The notes: generated from the letters alone by a model not told the origin. 64,000 nucleotides of DNA from Gonapodya prolifera JEL478 (GCA_001574975.1 KQ965796.1:95349-159348), one strand, 5' to 3'; numbered from the stretch's first letter, positions 43,344 through 54,029 are shown. Translations and numbers: made by a program.

Positions 43344-44160
43344 ATGTCCAGCCAAGGATTCCAGAACTTCAGAACATGGCCCATTCCGCCGGGGTTCAGC
43401 GGCCAGCCGGAATTTCAGAGCGGGAATGTTCGAAGTGAGTTTCTGCGCGACTTTTCTCACACTCACGCACCATTTTGTAAGCACCTCTCGCATGAAGCAC
43501 TCTGGGTCATTGTAAGCACACCCTCCCTCCCCTCACCCCTCCGGCCCCAACAACTTCCCTGACATCACCCCACCACCCGACCACCCGCAGGTATACGCAA
43601 CCGTAGTCGCATGGGGTCTCGGTCTCATCATCGAAGCGCTTATCAAGACCTTCACTAAAGAACCGTCGCACGACGGAGAGGGGTACAAGGACGTGGTGTT
43701 TCCGGAGAAGTACACGAGGGTGCGTGGTCGTCCCATTTGGCGTTGAGGGGCTTGGGGCTTGGCCTTGGAAGACCCAATGAAGAGAAAGTGACGACGCGAC
43801 ATCCTCGTGTGACGATCGTAGGGTCACGAACTTGCAAACGTCAGCCGCACGGTGCCTGACGGGTTCCTCTTCCTCCTGGCCGGTGTCGTGGTGTGTTCTC
43901 TTCTTCCTCGCCTTCCCATTCCCATCCCCTTCCTCTCACTCCCCCGTTGATCTCCTTCCCCGCTTCCACCACTCCACCAGATCCAAGGCTCCGGATACGG
44001 CGCCTCCCGATCCTCAATCGGTCTCCTCTGGACAATTTTCGCAATCTGGGCCGCCCTGATCCTCTCCAAATTCGTCCTCACCAGACCCTGGATCGACGCG
44101 GGTGTGTGGTTCGTGATTTGGGTGCTCGTGATTGCGGCGTTTGGGGTGGCGTTTTGGTAG
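43344..44160 (+). CDS. Small multi-pass membrane protein with a 14-nt microexon
   Basis: Exons inferred: from ATG 43344 to about 43434, microexon 43498-43511, about 43591-43720, about 43822-43889, and about 43981-44160. The phases fit only if the 14-base exon is used, giving an uninterrupted first helix (TLWVIVYATVVAWGLGLIIE). Later helices are VPDGFLFLLAGVV, SIGLLWTIFAIWAALILSKF and the end (VWFVIWVLVIAAFGVAFW). About 160 residues, four membrane spans, Pro-rich start. It faces away from the 42.2-kb gene, whose start is about 260 bases away, so a shared promoter is likely. No family is recognised. Confidence 0.7.
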
Positions 44161-44439
44161 TGGGACGAAGTGGAGTGCAGTGCAGATGATGGCGGTTAGA
44201 GATGTCGTGTCCGATTTAGGTTTGGTGAACACGAATTGGCACGAAACCCGAACCTGAGAATCTGTCCACGTGATCTACGCACTTTCATGCCCCGGCAGCC
44301 CCATTCACAAGACGGAACCATTGTATGTCGGCGCGGAAGCTCCAAAGTCAATCACTACTGAAACCGCTCTTTCTTGTTATCAAGCAACTGAAAAGAAGTA
44401 CCACACACAAAAAAAAAATAATGACAAAGTAAACAAAGC

Positions 44440-44660
44440 GAGTAAATTATTGTTTTTGGAGCAAATGCCACAGCAGCAGATCCGAGAGCGAACCCAGCTG
44501 CAGCACTTCCGACCACCTATAAGGGACGTCGATAAGGGTCAGTTCCGTTATCCAGTTCGTGACATTTCTCCCCAAAAATGAGTACTCACGATGAGTGCGG
44601 CCAGAGGAGCTGCAAGAACACCACACCCTCGAGTGAAGTTGGGAAATCGTGTCAGCAGGC
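44440..44660 (-). pseudogene. Truncated copy of the 40/45-kb membrane family
   Basis: Two minus-strand exons read GVLAAPLAALI, an intron with GTGAGT..TATAG (44517-44589), and VVGSAAAGFALGSAAVAFAP from 44516. This matches the last exon of member 1 (VIGGAVVGGAAAGFGIG), with the intron in the same place. No trace of the soluble domain is found upstream, so only the C-terminal membrane part was copied or has survived. Confidence 0.65.
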
Positions 44661-45506
44661 AACAAAATCGCACTACAAAGGTTTATCTCTCGAGTAGAGC
44701 ACCGTACACAGGATGCCGCCCTATGAACTTACTACCCCTTGGCTTGGGGTTGTTTGGGCCGTGTGCCGGTGAGTTCTGCGGACCCCACCAACTCGAACCA
44801 GAGATTCGGCACGCAAGTCGTAATACAAAGTTAGAAAGCGTGGGAACGCAATGGGGGCAAAGTTCATTTTGAAGAGCATTATTAGAAGTATATTTGAGCC
44901 AAAATTGGTATAATTTCGACGATAATTGAGAGTGTTGTGAATTTTTTTTGCGCGCGAGCTCGAAAAATCATGGGTAGGGTAAAAATGGGCAAGGGCTTAC
45001 ACGCGAAATGTGAGGGTTTCTGTGCACCATAAAATTGCTCACCGTCAATACCATGTGTCCTTCCTGTCCATCGCAAGATTACATATCTCGCAGCTGGTGT
45101 GGCGCTCGAATTGTTCATAGGAGTTGTGTGAAGGAACTCCAACGAATCAGCGACGTGGTACGGAATGGACAGGATTAGGACGCGAAGTGATTAATTGAGT
45201 GTGGGGGGGAGTTCGATCAATATATGTAGTTGGGAGACAATCACAGGTAGGGTTGCAAATTGCGGAGGGAGATACCATTTTTGATGGTGTTGCAGAATTC
45301 GGACACTGCTGATTCCCAAAGTTCCATCATCGGCCAGCCGCATTTTCTGCGCCGTCGCACAAGAAGGAACCGGTATCGGAGGCGTAAGCTTATCTGAAGC
45401 ACGCGTCCAATCATTATTGTCAACACTCTTTGTTATGTACTGCCGAAACGAAGTGAAACTTAGTCGACAGCCACTGCATGCGACGTAACCAAATCTACTA
45501 AATAAT
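44661..45506. other. Intergenic with one diverged direct repeat
   Basis: About 0.85 kb. The segment 45061-45107 resembles 47141-47185 (TTCCTGTCCATCG, TACATATCT, CTGGTGTGGCGCTC). Otherwise nothing is recognised; frames of about 90-117 codons are not supported. Confidence 0.5.
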
Positions 45507-47089
45507 CTAATCTCTCGATTTAAGTACGACTGAAGTGCCAGCAACGATCAGTGCGAACGCGAGTAAAGCACTGAGTGGACCCGCCTAGAAGGTCAGTTTG
45601 ATCGCGTCAGTTTCGCACTTATTAGTCTGGTCCAACGAACATTTGTGTCACAAGACTCACGACTTCTGGGTCCTCGACATATGTGAGCAGTCTATAACGT
45701 GGAAGACAGAAATTGGGAACGAAGTTAGTCAGTCGCTACGGCAATTGTGATCCAACATTATATCAATAACACTCACGCTAGCGTAATTACTATTGCCACC
45801 ACACCAGACACCCCTCCCACGAGAGTGGTCAAACGGTCACTTGTGAAAAAACTGCGGGGTACCAAATGGTGGAGGGCGAGCACGAAGCCCGGAGAAGCTG
45901 CAATGATGATCTAGAACGACCCACGCAGTCATGTCAATGGCAGTGGCGTGAACAAATTAATCCTTCTCTCCCTTACAGTAACCGTAATAGTTTCTGGTGA
46001 CACTTTCTTCTTAGCGACGAAGGCTTCTCCGAGGGTAAGCCCGTTTCGAAGTAATTGCGTGGTCCTGGGGGTTGTGTCAAGGTTTAATGCACTGTGGATG
46101 CAATCTATAAGGCCATCTCTAATGGCACGTCCTGTTGCACCATCGCCTATGACGACTTTGGAAGAGCCACTGGCCGAGCCTGCGTTATTGCTATCTCCAT
46201 AACTCCCATTGCCTCCTGACGAAGGGTTCCGGCCTGTGTTGTTGGCATCAGTGCCAAAAGTCGGCCAAGCTATGCGCGTCTTGCCCTTGTCAACTCGCAC
46301 AAATGTGCGACCACTTGGAAGAGTATAGATCATGTTCAAACGGATGCCCCAGTCTGTCCGAGAAACTATATGACCCGTACGATCGATCTGAATCTGTGCC
46401 CCATTTAAAATATTTTCCACAGTCTCCTGACTTGTAAGCTTCCCACCAAGGAGATTGGGCTCAACAATAAATGTCCCAGATTCGGTAGTGACAGATTTTT
46501 TGTTGAGCAAGCTCTCAAATTTTTTGGCAAGGTTTGGAATATTGGCAGACGCCGAGGGACTGATTTGGGAACGTGCAGGAGGCTCGGTGGGATGAAAGGT
46601 TTCAGAGCTGATAGGGCCAGCTTGCTCGTTGAGGCTGCCACCGCTCGCTTTCAATAGCGACGATATGGATGGTGGGCTTGGTCGGCGATCTGCTGATGTT
46701 GATTCCCCCCACTGTAATGCATTCAATCGTGCCTGAAAGTCCGGATATGGGATGTCGTCGTGGCTAAGAATGCGATCCGGAGTCGAAAGCTGCTGACGCT
46801 CGGAGGGAGGAGTGTTCGGTGGCGAGGGAAGTGGACGGCCTTTTCCCTGGCTGGGGGTGGGGAAAGGTGCTGATCATCCGACGGCACGCCGACAGCAATT
46901 CATGAGCGCGGTGCCGCGATTGCATGTCGATGACATTTCCTCACCCATGCTCTCCGTTGCGACCGTGTGGATGGGGCCAAGCAGACGACGCGGTAGCGGC
47001 AGAGGGGTCAGTCCGGCGAGGCTGCTTGGACACAATACATTATATGTATTATACCGCGAAAACGTCTTCAAAGAAAGAGCAGAATTCAT
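45507..47089 (-). CDS. Unrecognised membrane-protein family, member 2
   Basis: Exons 46945-47089, 45977-46869, 45777-45910, 45661-45691 and 45507-45584, all in phase, about 426 residues from ATG 47089. The paralog's start corresponds to an internal ATG at 46948 placed exactly at the first splice (ATGG then GTGAGG). If the longer start is used, the first 45 residues are rich in Ser, Leu and Arg with no acidic residue (SLAGLTPLPLPRRLLG), like a mitochondrial presequence. The domain carries SVTTESGTFIVEPN, IDRTGHIVSR, RLNMIYTLPSGRTFV and ATGRAIRDGLIDCI, then membrane segments (TTLVGGVSGVVAIVITLA and SALLAFALIVAGTSVVL). Function unknown. Confidence 0.82.
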
Positions 47090-47680
47090 TTTGAGAAAGG
47101 CGAAAGACTCTGCAACTGTTAGCCGCCAATGTCAACGACCTTCCTGTCCATCGTACATATCTTGTATCTGGTGTGGCGCTCTCATAAGGTATTCTCCTCA
47201 CGTACACGTACACCACTTTTCATAGCGGAAAAGTAGCATTTGCGTGTGGTGATAATTGTGGACAGTCCTGCTTTTCCCAGTTGGTTTCGTCGTGGTTTGT
47301 GAAACTTGGCGGATTGAGGTGGACACAGCTTGACACTTGTTCATAAGAATGCGATTTGGTGCGAGTGAGGGCTAGGGGTAGATGACGTTATCAAAGGTTT
47401 CACTACACGAACAGCATTCCTCTTGATAGCGAACCCTCCCTGGGTGACACGACCACGAATGTCCCTAAAGGGATCTCAGAAGAGTCGGTCAGAAAAGCCA
47501 GTGCGTGCGTCTGACCGTGTTCGTTCTTTGTGGTCTCAACTCTCGTTTTTCACGCCCGATGCAAACAAGAAACGTGGCACTAAGTGACTGATCGGCCCTC
47601 ACCCCTCTGTGCCTCCGCCTCATTTCCATTCCATTTTCTCGCTTCAACACACACATCCGCTGCGCCACGCTCACCACGCA
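47090..47680. other. Intergenic between divergent genes
   Basis: About 590 bases separating member 2 and MscL. It holds both promoters. The 47141-47185 copy of the repeat at 45061 lies here. No other feature is supported. Confidence 0.5.
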
Positions 47681-48780
47681 ATGGCATCACGCGGCGACAC
47701 GTCAATCGACACCGCGCGCATCCCCATGCTGGACATGGACGCAGCGTCTGCAAGGCCATCCAGAGAGGGCGTCCACCACCGAGCGGCGAATACGGCAAAG
47801 AAGGGCGCGACGGCCGTATACAGGGGAACGCGGACGCTGTTGGGGGATTTCAAGTCGTTTGTGGTCAGAGGACATGTCATCGATTTGGCAATTGCGGTGG
47901 TCATGGGTACGTTTTGGGGAGACGGGGCAGGGGGGGGACGAAATGGACGACGGCGTCTGAAGGAATGCGCTGAGCGGTCTTCGTGGGGGTGATGGATGGC
48001 GGATGATCACTGGGATTGGAGGACTGAACTGTCGGATCCATTTGCCAATTGTGCCTTCGTCTTATACGACATTCTCCATTCTCGTACTCCCCATGTCACG
48101 TCGTCCACACTCCCACGCCCTCAGGCGCCGCCTTCTCCGCCGTCGTAACATCTGTCGTCACAGACCTGTTCACGCCCTTCATCGCGCTCGCCACATACCA
48201 CTCATCGCTGCCCGACTCGCACGTTGTGCTCAGACAGGGAAAGAACGGCACCGCCACGGGGAGGTATGATACGATTGCAGCGGCAAAGGCCGATGGCGCG
48301 GTGAGTTGCCAGGGGGGTCGAGCGACGGAGGCCTGCCAGCAACGCGAGCGGAGGGAGGACCTCGAGGCCGATATCTCGCGGAGCAAACCCGAGGCCAAAG
48401 CGCTGCTAGGCGCTGACCGAGGAGTCTGCCGGAGGCGAACGATCCGGCGCGGAGCGTTGAAGTGGTTTGAAGAAGGTTGAAAGTTGAAGGCTGATGGTAT
48501 GATTTGTCTTTTGGCGTGCGTTATAGATCACGTGGAATTACGGAAACTTCTTGAACACCCTACGTGAGATCCATTCGACGTCCTTCATTGTGTCTGGCCC
48601 CAGACTGACGACCAGCGTCGCCCCCAAAGTCTCATTCGTCACGATCTCACTCGTCATGTTTGGCCTGTTCAAAATCGTCGTCCTGTTCTACCCCGTGCCA
48701 AAGCCCATGAAGGAGTGTCCGGACTGCCTTGGTGTGAGTCGCCTCATACTTCTTTCCAAAACTTGGCGAAACCGTCACGT

Positions 48781-48813
<33 letters not shown>

Positions 48814-49058
48814 TCCCGTCCCCCCAGGAACACAAAATCGGCGCCAAAGTATGCCAACACTGCCGCTTCCGGTTCCCCACGCACGACCCATACGACGACA
48901 AACCGCACTCCATCATCGATACCGCTATGCATGTCATGCGCAAGGATAGGGGAGTACGCGGTGGTGGGGCAGGTGCCGGTGGCAGGGAGCAGGGGCAGGG
49001 GCAGAGGAGTGAGACGACGCTTGTGGGCGGGAAGAGGGATGATGATGATATGGTTTGA
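47681..49058 (+). CDS. mscL: MscL-type mechanosensitive channel
   Basis: Five exons (47681-47906, 48125-48300, 48527-48563, 48630-48733, 48828-49058), all in phase. MscL opens under membrane tension and releases solutes during osmotic downshock. Visible are the N-terminal amphipathic lead (LLGDFKSFVVRGHVIDLAIA), TM1 (VVMGAAFSAVVTSVVTD), a periplasmic-type loop of about 50 residues, and TM2 (NYGNFLNTLLSFVTISLVMF). Then a CPDC..CQHC zinc-ribbon tail follows, as in many bacterial MscL proteins, and finally a Gly/Gln-rich end with no counterpart in bacteria. A disordered N-terminal extension of about 40 residues is also extra. The bacterial-style tail suggests an old bacterial acquisition that later gained introns. 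Location is probably plasma membrane or organelle; the sequence does not decide. Confidence 0.92.
48318..48460 (+). repeat. GC-rich repeat in an MscL intron, related to the MFS intron array
   Basis: Within the intron at 48301-48526. GAGCAAACCCGAGGCCAAAG, AGGCGCTGACCGAGGAG and GCCGGAGGCGAACGATCC correspond to the array at 37310-37570 in the same orientation relative to transcription. About one and a half units are present. Confidence 0.75.
48782..48812. repeat. Poly-C tract (C31) in the last MscL intron
   Basis: Thirty-one consecutive C residues at the polypyrimidine side of the acceptor used by the last MscL exon (AG at 48826-48827). The length is probably variable and may affect splicing. 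Confidence 0.95.
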
Positions 49059-49410
49059 GATACGTGGTGTGTGTTGGGTGGAAGCACGGGCGGAACCCAG
49101 CGGCGTATTTTATTTATGTTTGGAGACTTGAAATGCTGATTGAATACGTACTGCAACACCTCCAATAGAGAATTGCAATTTCACGACAACATCGCGTCTC
49201 GTGGTCCGATCCGCGACCCCACGTTCGCTCCAAATCAAGTACCGAGTAGTTTGCCGTTTGGCGGAGATGCAAAATGCAGATATACAACAATATACCGCGG
49301 GTTTCTTCCCTACACGACTGTCCTTATGCCTCGCGAATCCCGCCCCAGCTGTACTTCATACGGTTGTACCCACAACCCACCTCAAACAACCCCACTCACC
49401 CCTCCGACAA
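49059..49410. other. Intergenic between convergent genes
   Basis: About 350 bases between the ends of the MscL and AP endonuclease genes. Nothing recognised. Confidence 0.5.
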
Positions 49411-51120
49411 TCACCTCGGCCGTCTCTTAGACCCCCTTCCCGCCCCACCCCGCCCAGCACCAACAGGCTCGAACTCCTCCTGAGCAAGCGTGAGCGCCTC
49501 CTTGTACCGCGCCGCGTCTCGCTCCTTCCGGCGCGCATCTTCTTCCAGGGCGTCTATGTCCACTGCCCCTGCCCCGTCCCCGCCCCCAACGTGAACTTCT
49601 TCCACACCCCTCATCATCCCCGAAATCTCCCTATGCCAGTCCCGCGGCACATCCCCTTCCTCCCCAGCTTCGTCGTCCGTGGTGTGATCCGCACCCTCGG
49701 GCGGGCGCCACGCCATCGCCGGTCTCGGATGCCCCGGCGTGCGCGTGACACTGCCCTCGAAACGCCAGGCGAGGGTGAGTGTGACGGGACAGTGGTCCGA
49801 CCCGTCGTGGGTTGTGAGGATGGAGGATGTGGGACGGAGGGTGGTGTGCAGGGAGGCGGAGATGAGGAAGAAGTCGACCTTGGTGGGTGCGTAAGGCGCG
49901 CGGGGGTTGGGCGACGAGGTTGAGGCGGAAGAACAAGGGAACAAGACGCTCACCCGACACCCCTTATTACTCGCCCTCTTCCCCGTATACTGGTCCCAGT
50001 ACCTGCCACCACCAATCTCATCTCAGTTCTCACCCTTCAACACACCCAACACCCCTATAACTTTATCTCACGTGAACACGTTCCTCTCGTCCGGGTTCGC
50101 TGCCCGCCACGGATCCACCAGGTCCGCCTGCGAGGTCAAGTCGTGGATGAACTGCGCCCCGACCGAGGACCGCTTGCCTTCGTTCTCGTAGACGGAGTCG
50201 GTGTCGGTGTCTTTTTGGTATATGTCTGCGCCGGACAGGTTCAGTTCCGGGAAAACTTGTGCGGGGGGGCAGTGCCGAGGAAGGGGAAGAACTGACCTTT
50301 GGACGAAGGTATGGTGTTCCAGTCCCCAGCCACGACGACCTCCCGCCCCTCGCGTGTGAGCTCCACGACGCGGCTCTGTAGCGCCTGTGTGAACTGGGCC
50401 CAGTATTCGCGTCGTTTTGTCGAGTTTGGGTTCGGCACGCTGAAAACCCGAACGTGACACACCAACACCTCCACGAAAGACCACATTAAACCCACTATAT
50501 GTTTATCAACACAAATCGCCCCAAATCCACCGTAACGGACCGTCCTTCCTCCCTGTCCACCGGGGCACGTCTGAACCCGACCTCCGCCGCAACGGAGAGG
50601 CCGCGCCGCACGTAGGTCGTGACACCGGAATAGCCGGATTTGGATGATGAAAAGGACCAGAAGCTGTCCTGGTGAGGAGGGAGAACAGGTGTCGTGTCAG
50701 GGTGGTTACTGTCGGAGAGACAATCAAGGGAGGATACGCACGTAACCAGGGACGGAAACACGCTGCGATATGGCACTAGACGGGTCGTTGAGGTCACGCT
50801 CGGAAACTTTTGCCTCCTGATTCGATTCGCACGCCGACGTTGATAGGATTGACGATTGTGGTCAGTTCCATTCAATTCACCTCTTCAACATTCGATGGAC
50901 CCACCTGGAAACACACCACGTCCGCGCCCCACTTCCTGAACCATTCTCTGAGCGCGCGGCGGGGTTCCAGCGGTGTGGAGGTCTTGAATGCCAGTCTACG
51001 GATTTGCGAAGACAGACCACAGACGTTCCACGAGAGAATCGTGAGCGTGCGATGCAGAGGCGAGGAGGCGGGGAGTGGTGGGTTCTGGAGAGGGGGTCCA
51101 GTGTTGGGGGACGTGGGCAT
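49411..51120 (-). CDS. APN2: AP endonuclease, APN2/ExoIII family
   Basis: Minus-strand gene with several short introns. It belongs to the endonuclease/exonuclease/phosphatase family, which nicks DNA at abasic sites and trims 3' ends in base-excision repair. Motifs in order: LTILSWNVCGL; ADVVCFQ joined across an intron to EAKVSERDL, which restores the metal-binding Glu of the QE(T)K motif; SGYSGVTTYVRRGL; SVPNPNSTKRREYW; VVVAGDWNTIPSS (GDxN); ADLVDPWRAANPDERNVFT; KVDFFLISASL; and GSDHCPVTLTLAW (SDH). The C-terminal 100 residues are acidic then basic and no GRF zinc finger is visible, so this is a shorter APN2 or an APN2-like paralog. The start at 51120 is the first ATG of the exon. Confidence 0.88.
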
Positions 51121-52019
51121 CGGGGGTCGCGAGTCAAGTCGAGTTTTACCTTATCAATCACCAACACTTGCGTCCCCGTGTTTGCTCCTTGAAACTTTAT
51201 TGGCTACCATTTTACCATATCAGACAATCGCAAATGTGCGCTATTGAAAATTCAAGTGATGGGGGGAAACGTCGAGATGTACGTGGCTTGTTGGCTTTCG
51301 ACCTTTTTATCCGAGTACACCCTCGAATTTACGATTTACAAAGACAAACGGGATCTATGACATAGTGCTCAAGACTAATCGTTTGTCCAGATACCTGCAG
51401 ACGTCCACAGGTCATCACCTGGTGCAAACTGCTGTCATGGAATTCCGCAGTATTTTGCAGCTGTTCTTCCTCCCTTCTTGCATACGTTACTTCTGACATT
51501 TTCTGTGTCAGTGGATTCTCAATCTATCAATGACAAGCGCTCGGTTGTTTCAAAACGAAGTATCGTTTTGTTGGAATTTTGTTATGAGGACGGAATCAAG
51601 TACCGTTTTCGTACCTCCCCACAGATTTCTTTCAGGGATGACAGTGAAGAGAGCTGTCAACTACCTCTTGTGGGTAGTGTCAGTGACCTTCTGCACAGTC
51701 TCTCCACGCGTTTGGTTTCAGCATACTTTTATACGTGGAAAGCTCCCTGCACAATCACATCCAGGAAGGAATAGTCCAAAAACACGGTGGCATTCTTGTG
51801 AAGCAAGGACGACGTTGTAACACTACATGTGACGTCATTTTCTGGTGAGAGTTCACAGTAAATCTGTTGTAATGACCAAGGAGACTTTAGAGCTCTCGTC
51901 GTCGCCTCCTACAGTACGAGATTGCTCAAAAAACTAGTACGAAGACTGAGTCTGCGGGTGTATTCTACAGATCAAAGCTTTTCCTCGCATTTCTAACCAT
52001 CATACTTGTCAAAGAAAAC
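51121..52019. other. Intergenic, no gene recognised
   Basis: About 0.9 kb upstream of the AP endonuclease. Two overlapping plus-strand frames of about 97 codons at 51478-51820 compete with each other and show no domain, so I do not call either. Confidence 0.45.
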
Positions 52020-52700
52020 GGCGGAGAGTGCTATGCGTAGCCTTTTCAAGGCGAAACGGGGGCTGGTTTGCTCAATTTGTCTCACAACTTTTCGAAGGGG
52101 GTCCTGTTTGCCAGTTTGCTCACACCAGGTCCAAACCCTTCGAATCATGTTGGGAGTGTTTTTGCTTCCCACAATGAAGTTGCAAGAAGTGGGTTTAAAA
52201 ATACCACGACCGTTTTTGGAGACGGTTGAACACCAACAGCTTGCATTTCTCTGAGGATGAGGTCAGCAGCTTGGTCAACATTTCCAAAGCGCAGCAGCCC
52301 TTCTAAGCGAGGATTCCACACGTTTTCATTCTGAAGAAGCTCGGGAAAAACAGAGCCTAAGTGCTCCCAGAACTCAGTGAACTCCTTGGGTCTCGAATTA
52401 AGTCCAAGTGCATCAAGCACTGCTGATGCCAGTTGGCCATTCACATGAACACCATAGCCTTTGCGAAACCGATGCGTCATCTCATCCCATAGACACAAAA
52501 CGTTCTTCCACATCCCAAGCCTCGAGTACAATTGAGCAACATCGTGCCAAAGTGCTCGATGACTGAGGCTTCTTTCTTTGAAGTCCGCACTTTTTGACAA
52601 GTAATAAAGGACAAGTTCCATTCGGTCCTTATCACCAGATTTTACCATTGCGGTAAAGAGGATTTGGAATTGGGGTTCCTCGATCTCAAGTCCTCGATTC
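52020..52700 (-). pseudogene. Partial copy of the PPR gene 3' end
   Basis: The minus strand encodes LYSRLGMWKNVLCLWDEMT, FTEFWEHLGSVFPELLQNEN and VGVQPSPKTVVVFLNPLL, then after a one-base loss near 52180 RRVWTWCEQTGKQD and LRIALSAVFFDKYD. Each block aligns with the C-terminal 230 residues of the PPR protein at 56202-60136. Similarity starts near 52700 in the middle of the coding sequence, so only a 3' fragment was duplicated. Confidence 0.9.
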
Positions 52701-52759
52701 CCGCAAGTTTCCTCGTAGTGCGCTCAAATCTACTCTGTGACCTACGCGCCTCAGTTCAG

Positions 52760-53050
52760 AAATGCTCGAATCACTGTAGGTCAAGACGTGTACTGTTGCC
52801 ACACCTGGAAATTGGGGTGGTGCATTTTGGAGAATCTAAAACAGCGCTGGTGCCACCTTGATGCCACGATTTCCTCGAGTGTTCGGTACATCCATTGTGG
52901 AGCAGAGCTTCTTCTTCCAACAGCCGCAGTGGCGTACACCACAACATGACATTTTCGTCCCAAAGACTGGGCATGCCGAAGTGCGTTCCATCTGAGAAAG
53001 GCAGTCACGGCATCGGTTTCTCCGAAATCACCTCCCTCGGAGTAAACACA
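52760..53050 (-). pseudogene. Ankyrin-family C-terminal fragment
   Basis: On the minus strand ACAATGGATGTACCGAACAC, a GCATCAAGG..GGCACCAGCGCTGTTTTAGATTCTCC stretch and GTGTGGCAACAGTACAC line up with the TTMDAPINEG, HGASVILDSPQ and VRVWHQHT parts of the intact ankyrin gene at 60.5 kb, with frameshifts. It directly abuts the PPR fragment. Confidence 0.6.
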
Positions 53051-53100
53051 CGTTCGGCAACTTGTCCTGGACGATGGAGCGAATGATTTGTGGGGAAAAA

Positions 53101-53499
53101 TCATTCCATACGCGCGATTGTATCGTCAAAGGCCCTGAACGTGTTAGGAGATTGTCGCCGAAACGAAAGAATCAATGAAACCACGATGTAGGCCTGATAA
53201 AAAGGAAGGCGACTAAAACTGTACTCGACACGTGTCAAAAAAGAGAAACATTCACTTACCTTGTTGCTTTCACCGCTCTTCGTTCGTCCATCAAGCATTT
53301 CGCTGTCCCACCCTACCACTATCCCATCCACCAATCCAGCTCCAAGCCCTGAAAGCTCACAGTAGCAGATTTGCGCTGTGCATTCCTGAGCGGAGCTCGA
53401 CGTTCCCGACGGCACGCGATTGAAAAATGAGAGGTGAAGATGCGGCCAAAGCATCGCTCTCATGAAAGATTCTTGAGTGCCCGCTCCAAACGTGATCAC
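53101..53499 (-). CDS. Hypothetical protein fragment
   Basis: Minus-strand frame with protein-like composition (GAGTQESFMRAMLWPHLHLS, ECTAQICYCELSGLGAGLVD) ending its good part at a GTAAGT donor near 53260. A TTTTTATCAG acceptor near 53193 leads to AYIVVSLILSFRRQSPNTF. I do not recognise it. It is embedded among ankyrin and PPR fragments, so it may also be a relic. Confidence 0.35.
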   Translation of the reverse strand: MITFGAGTQESFMRAMLWPHLHLSFFNRVPSGTSSSAQECTAQICYCELSGLGAGLVDGIVVGWDSEMLDGRTKSGESNKVSECFSFLTRVEYSFSRLPFYQAYIVVSLILSFRRQSPNTFRAFDDTIARME

Positions 53500-53890
53500 C
53501 CTCGGGGCCCCGCGACACTGGTACAGTTACAGATACAATTATGGTGGGTCGATGGCTCAGTGGGATCGAAATGCATCGCAAGGAAGACCGCGTGGAAGCT
53601 AAACACGACCACATCCAACGTTCCGTGTTCCAAGTTCGTTGCTTCCACGTCGACCTCTCCACGGAATACCCGCTCGTCTCCACGAGATCGGGGTGTCGAA
53701 ATCAGCGCCCTTCTCTACTACGAGTGCAGCCACGATTCGATCGCGGCCGTGGCGAGAGCACTTCGTTCCGACTGAGTGGTGTCGGTTACAACGAGGACTT
53801 CGCCTCCAGGGAGTCTCTGTCCAGCAATCGAAATCTCCAGTGGTCTCTTGAAACTTGCTCCTGTGAGCGGGATCAATCACCGCCAACCAA
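53357..53890 (-). pseudogene. Ankyrin-family N-terminal and middle fragment
   Basis: Minus-strand frames give RDRIVAALVVEKGADFDTPI and, in another frame, YSVERSTWKQRTWNTERWMW. They match DRIVAALAEKGANVNASI and YSIERTWKQRTWDTEHWMW of the intact ankyrin protein at 60.5 kb. Frame changes and an interrupted first repeat show it is broken. Together with 52760-53050 it may be one disrupted gene, with 53101-53499 lying between. Confidence 0.7.
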
Positions 53891-54029
53891 CGCGCGGACG
53901 TGGAGGCAGCGACAGTGCTTTCGTGGGTTCCAGCTTCCCTCCGTCCAGGACTTCGCTCCTGGCAGCTTCACCATCACATCCCCGAGCGTCGCTTCTATCG
54001 AGCCCACGCTTCTTGCCCAGGCCACCGCC

